Shown: positions 1 through 7,077 of the stretch, one piece after another
Layout: each line of letters opens with the position of its first letter
Numbering within the stretch: the stretch's first letter is position 1
Assembly: GCA_016199015.1 (NCBI GenBank)
Contig: JACQHN010000441.1
Location: forward strand, 1 to 9,395
Reading direction: 5' to 3'
Source: Nitrospira defluvii
GTDB lineage: Bacteria > Nitrospirota > Nitrospiria > Nitrospirales > Nitrospiraceae
DNA length: 9,395 bases
Notes under the pieces: model-generated
Database searches by the model: none
What the model was told of the DNA's origin: nothing
Seen by the model: the letters and a program-made list of their open reading frames with translations, nothing else
Translations under genes and position numbers: made by a program

Positions 1-423
1 GCTCGCCGGATCTACCGGGAACAATGGCATCTCCACGCGCATGATCATGAGGGGCGACCGCACGTGCATCTCCACAGTCATCACCTACGATCGGACCACG
101 CGCATGGACATTGGTACCAGGGGTTGCTGCGTCCGCTGTTGATCGGCATGGCGCATGGGTTGGCTGGGTCGGCGGCGCTCATGTTGATCGTGCTCTCGAC
201 GGTGACGGAAATCGGCCAGGGGGTCGGCTATATCGTGATCTTCGGCGTCGGGTCGATTCTCGGAATGGTCGGCGTCGGGGCCGTGCTCAGTCTGCCGGTT
301 GTCTATTCGGTCGCGGTGGGGCCGAGGGCCTATTGGATGGTGCAGGGACTGGCCTGTCTCGCGAGCATCGGTTTGGGACTCTTGATGATGGTGCGGATCG
401 GGTTGGGCGGCGGTTGGTCGTAA
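1..423 (+). CDS. NicO/UreH-type nickel transporter, C-terminal part (5' end outside window)
   Basis: The reading frame is open from base 1 to a TAA at 421-423, giving the last 140 residues of a membrane protein whose start lies upstream. Visible residues 10-37 hold twelve histidines (HLHAHDHE, HVHLHSHH, HAHGH), the kind of metal-binding cytoplasmic loop that separates the two halves of NicO/UreH/HupE-like nickel and cobalt permeases. The next segment carries GMAHGLAGSAAL (residues 49-60), a histidine-containing motif I associate with UreH-like urease accessory permeases, followed by about three hydrophobic helices (roughly 45-68, 75-105 and 112-135). The likely role is Ni2+ or Co2+ movement across the inner membrane, supplying urease or hydrogenase. 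No urease gene is visible here, so the physiological target is unknown. A TauE/SafE-like exporter is a less likely alternative. Confidence 0.8.
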   Translation, partial: ARRIYREQWHLHAHDHEGRPHVHLHSHHLRSDHAHGHWYQGLLRPLLIGMAHGLAGSAALMLIVLSTVTEIGQGVGYIVIFGVGSILGMVGVGAVLSLPVVYSVAVGPRAYWMVQGLACLASIGLGLLMMVRIGLGGGWS

Positions 424-530
424 GCCGATCGGCTCTCGCGTTTGCCGCAGCGCTTGTGGCATCAATGGATCGGTGTGGTCTTCCTCTCATGTGAACGGGG
501 TACGGTCTGCGGCCGGACCGACCTTGCAAA

Positions 531-564
531 TCTGTGTGCGCCTTCCGAAGAGGTATGCTATTCT
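531..564 (+). promoter_or_regulatory. Weak candidate promoter for the MBL hydrolase-accD unit
   Basis: The 220-bp gap between the transporter gene and the hydrolase gene holds no gene. A -10-like TATGCT (554-559), overlapping a second -10-like TATTCT (559-564), sits about 80-90 bp before the start codon. No good -35 lies 16-18 bp upstream: the best match, TTGCAA at 524-529, is 24 bp away. Direction and position fit a promoter for the downstream genes, but the match is poor. Confidence 0.22.
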
Positions 565-643
565 CCCGCGCAGTGCAGATGTCGCACCCACAAGAGCGTG
601 AGGTAGCGCTGAGGCACGCAGACGTTTCTGGGAAGCCGTGGCC

Positions 644-1432
644 ATGAATATCCGCGTGTTGGGTTGTCATGGGTCCGGGCAGCTGGTTCCTGGGGGCAAT
701 GGTCCGATTCAGTGTGGTACCTGTGGTTTTCTGGTCAATGACCGCGTGCTGATCGATGCCGGCACGATCGGGTCGCGGTTATACCTCGAGGAACAGCGAC
801 GTATCCGGGTGGTCTTGCTGACCCACCTCCATTTCGATCATATTCGTGAGTTACCGACGCTGGCTGACAACTTGGTCGGTGACATCGATGAGCCGGTCGT
901 CATTGCCGCCATTCCCGAGGTGTTGAACGGGCTGCACCGGCATATTTTCAATGGAGCGGTGTACCCCGATTTCTTTCGGTTGCCCGATCCTGCTAGGCCG
1001 GTCTTTGTGACGCACCAGCTTCAGCCGGGACGGGAAGATCTGTTGGGCGGTCTGGGTGTCACGCCGATTCTGGTCAACCATGTCGTCCCGACCGTAGGAT
1101 TTCTCCTTCGCGAGGGGGCGCAGACGCTGTTGTACAGCGGCGACACCTATCGGACGGATGCACTCTGGACAGCGGCGAAGGATCTGACCGGGTTGAAGGC
1201 GGCGTTTGTTGAGGCATCGTTTCCCAACGACATGGACGAGCTGGCGAGAGTCGCAAAACATCTCACTCCTGCGTTGCTGGCTGAGGAGTTTGCGAAGTTG
1301 GCCAGGCCGGAGTTGCCGGTCTATGCCTACCATCTCAAACCGCGGTTTCGCGAACGGATCAGGCAGGAACTCGGGCAATTGGGTATGTATCATTTGACCG
1401 CGCTTGAAGAGGGCCAAACCCTCGTACTATAG
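644..1432 (+). CDS. Metallo-beta-lactamase-fold hydrolase, class II cyclic-nucleotide phosphodiesterase-like
   Basis: A 262-residue metallo-beta-lactamase-fold protein. The metal-binding signature THLHFDH gives H61, H63, D65 and H66. Further likely ligands are H146 (NHVVP), D167 (YSGDT) and H230 (YAYHLKP). KHLTP (H206) and the closing HLKP segment resemble class II 3',5'-cyclic-nucleotide phosphodiesterases, but RNase Z-like or other MBL hydrolases are possible and the substrate cannot be read from sequence. There is no signal peptide, so it should be cytoplasmic. An N-terminal CGTC (C24, C27) is present. The ATG at 644 is preferred over an in-frame GTG at 638 because the purine-rich GGAAG at 631-635 is 8 bp from the ATG but only 2 bp from the GTG. 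accD follows after 10 bp, so the two are probably cotranscribed. Confidence 0.88.
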   Translation: MNIRVLGCHGSGQLVPGGNGPIQCGTCGFLVNDRVLIDAGTIGSRLYLEEQRRIRVVLLTHLHFDHIRELPTLADNLVGDIDEPVVIAAIPEVLNGLHRHIFNGAVYPDFFRLPDPARPVFVTHQLQPGREDLLGGLGVTPILVNHVVPTVGFLLREGAQTLLYSGDTYRTDALWTAAKDLTGLKAAFVEASFPNDMDELARVAKHLTPALLAEEFAKLARPELPVYAYHLKPRFRERIRQELGQLGMYHLTALEEGQTLVL

Positions 1433-1442
1433 GTGACCAGAG

Positions 1443-2279
1443 ATGGCTTGGTTTAAAAAAGGGAAGGGCGAGGAGGCAGAGCCTCCGAAGCGCTCCAAGG
1501 TAGCGGAAGGCATGTGGCTGAAGTGCAACCACTGCCGAGAGATCGTCTATCGCAAGGAAGTGGACCGCAACAATAAGGTCTGCCCCAAGTGCGATTATCA
1601 CTTTCCCATCTCGGTCATTGAACGTATCAACCTGTTGGTCGATCTCGGGACCTTCAAGGAGTGGGATGCTGAATTGGAGCCGCAGGACCCGCTGCAGTTT
1701 CAGGATACCCGTTCTTATAAAGACCGGATCAAGGCGCAACAGGAAAAGACGGGCCGAAAAGACGCCATGGTCATCGGCCAAGGGGCGATCAACGGGCGCA
1801 AGGTGGTGCTCTGCGTCTTTGACTTCGGATTTATGGGCGGCAGCATGGGATCGGTCGTCGGGGAAAAAATTTGTCGCGCCGTCGATCGGGCGTTGGAGGG
1901 ACGGTTGCCGCTGATTCTCGTGACGGCTTCAGGCGGAGCCCGCATGCAGGAGGGCATTCTGTCGCTCATGCAGATGGCGAAAACGTCCGCGGCGGTGGCG
2001 AAGTTGGGAGAGGCCAAGCTTCCGTTCGTGTCGATCTTAGCCGACCCGACATTCGGCGGGGTCACGGCGAGCATCGCCATGCTGGGAGATGTCATTATCG
2101 CCGAACCCAAGGCCTTGATCGGATTTGCCGGCCCACGCGTCATCGAGCAGACCATCAAGCAACAATTACCCGATCAGTTTCAACGGGCCGAGTTTTTGCT
2201 CGACCATGGGATGATCGACATGATCGTCGAACGAAAGCAATTGAAAGAAACGGTCAGCACGTTGGTCGGTCACTTCTAG
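1443..2279 (+). CDS. accD: Acetyl-CoA carboxylase carboxyltransferase subunit beta
   Basis: AccD forms, with AccA, the carboxyltransferase that moves CO2 from carboxybiotin to acetyl-CoA to make malonyl-CoA, the first committed step of fatty-acid synthesis. The 278-residue length is typical. It opens with MAWFKK, then carries the N-terminal four-cysteine zinc ribbon (C28, C31, C47, C50). The crotonase-like carboxyltransferase domain follows, with [13 protein letters not shown] (130-142), the acyl-CoA/oxyanion region SGGARMQEG (163-171) and [11 protein letters not shown] near residue 230. The Shine-Dalgarno AGGTGA (1431-1436) overlaps the stop codon of the upstream hydrolase gene and lies 6 bp before the ATG, which supports a shared transcript. 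accA and the biotin carboxylase genes are not in this window. No obvious intrinsic terminator follows; a non-coding structured element separates accD from folC. Confidence 0.97.
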   Translation: MAWFKKGKGEEAEPPKRSKVAEGMWLKCNHCREIVYRKEVDRNNKVCPKCDYHFPISVIERINLLVDLGTFKEWDAELEPQDPLQFQDTRSYKDRIKAQQEKTGRKDAMVIGQGAINGRKVVLCVFDFGFMGGSMGSVVGEKICRAVDRALEGRLPLILVTASGGARMQEGILSLMQMAKTSAAVAKLGEAKLPFVSILADPTFGGVTASIAMLGDVIIAEPKALIGFAGPRVIEQTIKQQLPDQFQRAEFLLDHGMIDMIVERKQLKETVSTLVGHF

Positions 2280-2351
2280 TAGGCTGCGGAACAATTCTGT
2301 TGGTACACTAGAAATTCACTAGCCTGCACATGTCGCACCATAGAACAACAT
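2280..2351. other. Non-coding spacer between accD and the inverted-repeat element
   Basis: This 72-bp stretch, AT-richer than its surroundings, shows no convincing ORF. It holds a near-palindrome (AACA-ATTC-TGTT, about 2290-2301) and two CACTAG copies 11 bp apart. No GC-rich stem with a T-run was found, so accD has no recognisable intrinsic terminator here. It may be outer flank of the adjacent repeat, but the terminal symmetry starts only at 2352. Confidence 0.4.
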
Positions 2352-2551
2352 CCTCGCAGAATGCTCAACAGGTTCGTCCAGCAAGGCCGCAACGAGGTCC
2401 ACGGCGTGAAGCATAATGAACGCCACGTGTGTGGACGCCGGCGAGACGGTGAGCCGGCAGTGTCTTGGAGGCGACGCATGCTCGTTCAGTACGGGGAGCC
2501 TCTCAGAAAAGCGTGCACGCCGCTGGGGGACTGTTTCAGCGTCCTGCGAGG
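2352..2551. repeat. MITE-like structured element with about 30-bp terminal inverted repeats
   Basis: The left end (2352-2382) and the reverse complement of the right end (2522-2551) align over about 30 bp with roughly 24 matches. Both begin CCTCGCAG and end CCAGC, with GCT and AA shared between. The symmetry stops abruptly at 2352 and 2551, so the element is about 200 bp long. It encodes no credible protein and no transposase. No target-site duplication is evident in the flanks. Inside are three further hairpins, so the whole could fold as an outer stem closing a cloverleaf. Size and shape fit a non-autonomous miniature inverted-repeat element or a large REP/ERIC-like repeat. From memory its ends resemble dispersed intergenic repeats of Nitrospira genomes, which I cannot verify. 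A structured RNA is an alternative. Confidence 0.6.
2397..2503. repeat. Three consecutive hairpins inside the inverted-repeat element
   Basis: Hairpin A: GTCCACGGCGT (2397-2407) pairs with ACGCC (2420-2424) and GTGGAC (2431-2436), with a 12-nt loop and a 6-nt bulge. Hairpin B follows directly: GCCGGC (2437-2442) with GCCGGC (2453-2458), 10-nt loop. Hairpin C: GGAGGC (2467-2472) with GCCTCT (2498-2503), including one G-T pair, loop about 25 nt. A perfect 10-bp palindrome GCGTGCACGC (2511-2520) abuts the right terminal repeat. Pairing was found by eye and no folding energy was computed. Confidence 0.5.
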
Positions 2552-2578
2552 TCGAATGCCCTTTCCCGGATTGCCACG

Positions 2579-3874
2579 ATGACCTATTCCGCCACGGTAC
2601 AGTTTCTCTACGGCCTGCAGCAGCACGGCATCAAGTTGGGGCTGGAGACGATTCGCGCCTTGCTCACCAGGGTGGGCGAGCCCCAGCGTCGCTATCCCGT
2701 GCTTCATATCGGTGGGACCAACGGCAAGGGTTCGACTGCGGCGATGGTCGCGTCGATCTTGCAGGCGGCGGGCCATCGTGTGGGCCTCTATACCTCACCG
2801 CACCTGATCGATTTTCGTGAGCGGATTCGTGTCGACGGCGTCATGATTCCCGAAGAGCGCGTGACTGCGTTGGTCGAGGCCCTGCAGGCGGCCGCGACTC
2901 CCGATCTCGCCCCGACATTTTTTGAATTCACGACGGCGCTCGCATTGCAGTATTTTGCCGATTGCCACGTTGATGTGGCGGTGCTCGAAGTGGGTTTGGG
3001 CGGGCGGTTCGACGCGACCAACGTGGTGGAGCCGCTGGCGACCGCCATCACGACGATCGGTCTGGATCACGAAGCCTATCTCGGCTCGACCTTGGAGGCG
3101 ATTGCCGGTGAGAAGGCCGGAATTATCAAACCTGCGGTGCCGTTGGTGATCGGCCGCATAGCCGCGCCGTCGCGCCAGGTGATCGAAGAGCGTGCCTTGG
3201 CGCAAGCGGCTCCTGTCTACGCTGTGGATTGTGAATTTCGCTGCGAAGGGCCCTCAACGGCTGACTGTCACTATGCCGGGATGGCGGTGCAATATGGCCA
3301 CTTGTCCTGTCCGCTTCAGGGACGGTTCCAGCTGGACAATATCGCCTGTGCCTTGGCGCTGATCGAACTGGCCAAGGAGCGAGGCCTCACGGTCTCGGAA
3401 GAGGCGGTTCGCATGGGGTTGCAGCATGTTGCCTGGGAGGGTCGCCTGGAAATGGTTAGTGAGGCGCCGACAGTCCTCGTGGACGGGGCGCACAATCCTG
3501 CGGCCGCAGTCGTGCTGGCCGACTATCTTGCCGAGTGGCGGCGTGCGAGACCCGCTGCGCGGATACATCTGGTCGTCGGGATGATGCGTGATAAACATCC
3601 GCGCGAATTTCTCGCTCCATTGCTGCCGCTGATCGACAGCTTGATCCTGACGCAAGCCGATCTGCCCCGCGCGTCGGCCGGCTCGGATCTCCGTGAACAA
3701 TTGCGCGATTGTGCACCCGCCGCGCAGGTGGCGGCGACGCCGGCCGATGCGCTTGTGTGCGCGAAACGCGCAGCCTCTCCGTCCGATCTGATTTGTGTCA
3801 CGGGCTCCTTGATGCTGGTCGGCGAGATCAAGGCTCTTCTCCGAGGGTGTTCCCTCTCACCTCTTCGTGGCTGA
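2579..3874 (+). CDS. folC: Bifunctional folylpolyglutamate synthase/dihydrofolate synthase
   Basis: FolC, a cytoplasmic Mur-ligase-family ATPase, adds glutamate to dihydropteroate and to reduced folates to retain them in the cell. The 431-residue protein shows the usual opening YGLQQHGIKLGLETIRALL, the P-loop GGTNGKGST (45-53), EVGLGGRFDATNVV, the folylpolyglutamate synthase signature region HEAYLGSTLEAIAGEKAGI, and DGAHNP (302-307) of the Mur-ligase central domain. The ATG at 2579 is chosen because it yields the standard N-terminus. The open frame extends upstream to 2465, but that would add 38 unconserved residues encoded by the inverted-repeat element. No clear Shine-Dalgarno precedes 2579. 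The gene starts 27 bp after the element, and lptD begins 1 bp after its stop. accD-folC adjacency is common in bacteria. Confidence 0.95.
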   Translation: MTYSATVQFLYGLQQHGIKLGLETIRALLTRVGEPQRRYPVLHIGGTNGKGSTAAMVASILQAAGHRVGLYTSPHLIDFRERIRVDGVMIPEERVTALVEALQAAATPDLAPTFFEFTTALALQYFADCHVDVAVLEVGLGGRFDATNVVEPLATAITTIGLDHEAYLGSTLEAIAGEKAGIIKPAVPLVIGRIAAPSRQVIEERALAQAAPVYAVDCEFRCEGPSTADCHYAGMAVQYGHLSCPLQGRFQLDNIACALALIELAKERGLTVSEEAVRMGLQHVAWEGRLEMVSEAPTVLVDGAHNPAAAVVLADYLAEWRRARPAARIHLVVGMMRDKHPREFLAPLLPLIDSLILTQADLPRASAGSDLREQLRDCAPAAQVAATPADALVCAKRAASPSDLICVTGSLMLVGEIKALLRGCSLSPLRG

Positions 3875-3875
3875 G

Positions 3876-6347
3876 ATGGGGCCAGACCGCTACTCGACTT
3901 CGAGACGGTGGCGGGCGATCGCTCGTCAGGCATCGGTCTCTCTCTTCTGTGTACTCCTGACCGGTGGATCTGCCTGGGCGCAATCCACGGTCACCACGCC
4001 TTCGCCGACGAATCAACCCCTCACGGTCACTGCCGAACGCATCGACCAGCTTCAGGAACACGAAGTGTACGAGGCGGATGGATCGGTGGTGGTCACCCAA
4101 GGTCCGCTTCGGCTCACCGCCGATCATGTGACGATCAACGCGCTGCCGGGGACACTCGTGGCAACGGGACATGTGCATTTCATGGATCCGAACTCCGAGC
4201 TGAAGTCGGAACGGTTGGAGTTGAACGTCAACACGGAAGCAGGCGTGGTCACGCACGGGTCGATGTACGTCCGGACCAGCAACTCATTTTTCACAGGGCG
4301 AACCATCCGACGCCTGTCGGAGGATCACTACCGTATCAAAGAGGGGACGTTTACCAACTGTGACGCGAAAGAGGGCGAAGTTCCGGCCTGGCGGTTCAAG
4401 TTCGACGATCTCGATGTGAACACGGGCGAGAGTGTCGGCATGAAACGGGGATGGCTCTGCATGCGGGACACCCCGATCATTCCGGTGCCGACGCTGACCT
4501 ATCCGCTCAGCAATCGCCACAGCGGTTTTCTCATTCCCACGCCCGGTTACGACAACCGGTTCGGTCTCCATTACCAACAGGGTTATTTCTGGGCGATCAA
4601 CCCCAGTCAGGACCTCACGATTTCACCGTCTTACTACTCAAATTTGGGCTATGGAAGTGACTTGTTGTATCGCTACTATCTGGATCGCAGATCGAGCGGG
4701 CAATGGTTTGCCAGCTTTCTCCAACAGACCCAATTGCCCAACGTGTCGGGGGTGGACCAGACCAGCACGGATGACCGGCGTCTGCGAGGTTTGATCAGCG
4801 GTCAACATGTCCAGCAGGTGACGGACACGCTCCTGGTTCGCGGGCAAGCGTCTTTCGTATCGGACCGTCTCTATCTCCAACAGCTCAGCAATTCAGGCGC
4901 GCAACGTGCCTCGCCTAGCGGTGAGTCGACCTTGCTGGCGACGCAACGGCTGCCCTATGGAAGCGCCTATTTTCTCGGTCAGTATCTTCAACCGTTGAAT
5001 TCCGGTGGCCCCGACACATTCCAACGCCTTCCCGAGGTCGGCTATGTGTTGCCGAATACCTTGCCGTTTGGGATGCCGTTTCTCCTGAACCTTGACAGTA
5101 ACTTCGTGAATTTTTATCGCGAGCAGGGGTTTGCGGTGAATCGCATGGACTTCATGCCGGGGATTACCACCGATGTACTCGACATTGGGCATTTAATCGG
5201 CCTCACGCCGCATTTCAAATTTAAAGAAGTCTACTACACGCGCGGGATCCAAGAGGCGAGTCCCCTGCATCGCGAGACGTTTTGGGGCGCGCTCGACGCC
5301 ACGTCGAAATTGAGCCGACGCTTCGCCGGGAGCGAGGGAGGCAGCTTCCTACATACGATCGAGCCGAGCGTGATGTATGAATATGTGCCGGGCAGCAACC
5401 AGTCCCAGATTGCGCAGATCGATCAGGTAGACGACATTCCGAAGAAAAACTTGCTGTCCTACTCACTCCGGACCAAGTTGCTCGAACAACAAGTGAACGG
5501 GCAATCCTTCAACTGGCTGGATCTGACCGTGGCGCAGAGTTACCACGTCGGCGCGGTGCAGACGCGGGCGCGCGAATTTACCCCCGGTATATTGCCCTTT
5601 CTGGGGTCTCTGACCCAGCCGTTACAGCCTGCGACGGTGGATGTACAGGGTCGGAAATTCTCCGACCTATGGATGCGGGCGGTGATCGGGAACACCGCAC
5701 CGGAATTTTTCCGGCCTCCCGTCGCCAATGACGCGCTCGGGAAAAACGTGGCCGGTGGGCAGATCCTGCCACCGACGAATTCGTACTTAACGGTCGATGC
5801 GTTTTTGGATCCCTACCGCGGCACATTCAGCCAGTGGAATACCGATCTCCGGGTCCAGCAGTCCAATTATTGGTATGTTGAAGTGGGGCAACGATTCAGC
5901 CGGGACGGTAACCGGGTTCGGCGCGGCGACATTTGGAATCCGGTCTCATTCAACGAGGTCTATGCTCCCACGAATGAAATTCAGTTTGTCACCGCGGGCG
6001 GAGGATTTCGAACGCCCTGGGGCTGGACCATCGGCGCCAAAGGCTATTACGATGTCAAAGGCGGCCGCAGTCCGGAATACGATCTGGTGGCGCTCTACCA
6101 AAACCCTTGCAAGTGTTGGTCGCTCGGGTTGTACTACCTGCAGTTCCCGGACCGCCAGAGCTACTCGTTCATGTTGAGCATGACGGGCATCGGATGGACA
6201 GAGAACTTCGGCACGATTGTCGCGCGGACCATTTTGGGCCCCTTATTGGTCGGGGATCGCGGCCTGCCCTGGGCCGCGCCGGGCGGACCCTATGGTCGAT
6301 CCGACAATGCGCTGCCTCTGCAGGCGATGCCGATGGGTCGATACTGA
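3876..6347 (+). CDS. lptD: LPS-assembly outer-membrane protein LptD
   Basis: LptD is the outer-membrane beta-barrel that, with the lipoprotein LptE, inserts lipopolysaccharide into the outer leaflet. The 823-residue protein has a signal peptide (arginine-rich n-region, hydrophobic core about 20-31, likely cleavage AWA|Q after residue 35). A periplasmic LptA/OstA-like beta-jellyroll follows (about 49-130; for example VYEADGSVVVTQG, LVATGHVHF), then a large barrel domain rich in aromatic alternating strands. Four cysteines outside the signal peptide lie in two pairs: C162 and C195 near the domain junction, and C745/C747 in NPCKCWSL near the C-terminus. This recalls the inter-domain disulfides of E. 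coli LptD, although the C-terminal pair is CxC rather than adjacent. The ATG at 3876 starts 1 bp after the folC stop. A GTG at 3867, overlapping folC by 8 bp, is an alternative; both imply translational coupling. No lptE was recognised nearby. Confidence 0.93.
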   Translation: MGPDRYSTSRRWRAIARQASVSLFCVLLTGGSAWAQSTVTTPSPTNQPLTVTAERIDQLQEHEVYEADGSVVVTQGPLRLTADHVTINALPGTLVATGHVHFMDPNSELKSERLELNVNTEAGVVTHGSMYVRTSNSFFTGRTIRRLSEDHYRIKEGTFTNCDAKEGEVPAWRFKFDDLDVNTGESVGMKRGWLCMRDTPIIPVPTLTYPLSNRHSGFLIPTPGYDNRFGLHYQQGYFWAINPSQDLTISPSYYSNLGYGSDLLYRYYLDRRSSGQWFASFLQQTQLPNVSGVDQTSTDDRRLRGLISGQHVQQVTDTLLVRGQASFVSDRLYLQQLSNSGAQRASPSGESTLLATQRLPYGSAYFLGQYLQPLNSGGPDTFQRLPEVGYVLPNTLPFGMPFLLNLDSNFVNFYREQGFAVNRMDFMPGITTDVLDIGHLIGLTPHFKFKEVYYTRGIQEASPLHRETFWGALDATSKLSRRFAGSEGGSFLHTIEPSVMYEYVPGSNQSQIAQIDQVDDIPKKNLLSYSLRTKLLEQQVNGQSFNWLDLTVAQSYHVGAVQTRAREFTPGILPFLGSLTQPLQPATVDVQGRKFSDLWMRAVIGNTAPEFFRPPVANDALGKNVAGGQILPPTNSYLTVDAFLDPYRGTFSQWNTDLRVQQSNYWYVEVGQRFSRDGNRVRRGDIWNPVSFNEVYAPTNEIQFVTAGGGFRTPWGWTIGAKGYYDVKGGRSPEYDLVALYQNPCKCWSLGLYYLQFPDRQSYSFMLSMTGIGWTENFGTIVARTILGPLLVGDRGLPWAAPGGPYGRSDNALPLQAMPMGRY

Positions 6348-6387
6348 GTCGAGACCGATGTGATCAGGGCCAAGGGGTTGTGTGTGT

Positions 6388-6954
6388 ATGCCGGTTCGAG
6401 ACAGACCACAGCGCGTGCGGCAGGATCTGAGGAATCTTTTCGCCGTGGCACTGCTTCTGATTGGGATGGTGGCGCAGCTGGCGGCCCCGTCTCATCTACA
6501 GGCGGCCGAACGCCTGTCGCACCTGCAACGGGCGACAATGTTTCTGAAGGCCGGCGATTACCGGCATGCGGTAGAGGCCTGCCAAGCGGAAGTGCGGGAG
6601 GCTCCCTCGGTCCGGAGCTATGTTTTTCTGACCTATGTGTATCATGCGCTCGATGGGTATCTTGAACATCTGGCGAGCACCGATCAATGGGTGCGCGTGG
6701 AACAGCTTTATGTGAATCTGATCACAGGACGAATTGAAGACCTGGTCGATCCGCCGGACGTGCTGGCACGCATCGCCAAGGAACTGATTCAGCAAGCGGT
6801 GCAGCGGCAAGCCGACGTGACCGCTGCCATGGCCTCGCGGTTGGATGAGGCGTTGGTGAAGCAGATGTGGCAAGAGCAAGCCGCCTGGCGGCAGGTCAGG
6901 TCGGCTGATTGGTGGTCCGGTGTTCCACCTCAGTGGCAATGGGAAGGCTCGTGA
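6388..6954 (+). CDS. Exported TPR-like protein of unknown function
   Basis: A 188-residue protein of no recognised family. The N-terminus is arginine-rich (MPVRDRPQRVRQDLR), followed by a hydrophobic segment (about 17-33) and a likely cleavage site near LQA|AERL (39/40), so it is probably exported to the periplasm. Residues 44-90 form helices with the spacing of a tetratricopeptide repeat (RATMFLKAGDYRHAVEACQAEV, shown in part, then a second helix pair). The rest is helical and glutamine-rich, ending in a tryptophan-rich tail (WWSGVPPQWQWEGS). AAGGGG (6372-6377) lies 10 bp before the ATG at 6388 and 4 bp before an in-frame GTG at 6382, so either start is possible. The gene follows lptD by 40 bp and is probably cotranscribed, which hints at an envelope role but does not show one. 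It does not look like LptE. Confidence 0.75.
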   Translation: MPVRDRPQRVRQDLRNLFAVALLLIGMVAQLAAPSHLQAAERLSHLQRATMFLKAGDYRHAVEACQAEVREAPSVRSYVFLTYVYHALDGYLEHLASTDQWVRVEQLYVNLITGRIEDLVDPPDVLARIAKELIQQAVQRQADVTAAMASRLDEALVKQMWQEQAAWRQVRSADWWSGVPPQWQWEGS

Positions 6955-6955
6955 T

Positions 6956-6983
6956 TTGACTCTCCGCGAAACCCTGTTATAGG
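6956..6983 (+). promoter_or_regulatory. Candidate sigma-70-type promoter for trxA-recN
   Basis: TTGACT (6956-6961) is one base from the -35 consensus. TATAGG (6978-6983) lies 16 bp downstream, preceded by a TG two bases earlier (TGT-TATAGG), giving an extended -10 character. Transcription would start near 6990, leaving a leader of about 90 nt before trxA. The element begins just after the stop of the preceding gene, fitting the start of a new transcription unit. Confidence 0.6.
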
Positions 6984-7042
6984 ATGACTCAACTGTCCTG
7001 AGGTTGGTCCAGAGCGTGTATTGTGACTGAGTTGTGAGCTGG

Positions 7043-7063
7043 ATCGCGACCAGAAATCGCGAT
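7043..7063 (+). promoter_or_regulatory. Leader hairpin abutting the trxA Shine-Dalgarno
   Basis: ATCGCGA (7043-7049) pairs perfectly with TCGCGAT (7057-7063) around a 7-nt loop (CCAGAAA). The very next base begins the strong Shine-Dalgarno AAGGAGG (7064-7070), which stands 7 bp before the GTG at 7078. The hairpin leaves the Shine-Dalgarno exposed, so it may stabilise the 5' end or help ribosome access. A DNA operator is also possible because the arms are palindromic. Confidence 0.5.
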
Positions 7064-7077
7064 AAGGAGGGGGTACT

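Noticed and set aside
423..434. Perfect 12-bp palindrome AGCCGATCGGCT overlapping the stop of the transporter gene
   Set aside because: The hairpin stem would be only 4 bp around GATC with no T-run, too weak for a terminator and likely chance in GC-rich DNA.
503..520. CGGTC...GACCG inverted repeat in the gap before the hydrolase gene
   Set aside because: Five base pairs around an 8-nt loop with no following T-run; not convincing as a terminator or operator.
2276..2479. Open frame of 67 codons on the - strand across the accD-folC gap
   Set aside because: It runs through the left half of the inverted-repeat element, overlaps the accD stop, lacks a ribosome site and resembles no protein family; it is better explained by the repeat.
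2397..2551. Riboswitch (cobalamin, THF or TPP type) before folC
   Set aside because: A folate-gene leader invites this idea, but I could not match any consensus core of these classes, and the outer symmetry suits a transposable repeat better.
2465..2578. Upstream start for FolC adding 38 residues
   Set aside because: The extra residues come from the repeat element and are not typical of FolC; the ATG at 2579 gives the family's normal N-terminus.
2361..2582. Open frames of 73 and more codons on the + strand in the same gap
   Set aside because: They read through the hairpins of the element and end in or overlap folC, with low-complexity arginine-rich translations and no homology that I recognise.
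5221..5466. Long - strand open frames inside lptD and other genes
   Set aside because: GC-rich coding DNA gives many shadow frames; these have arginine/serine-rich translations without domains.
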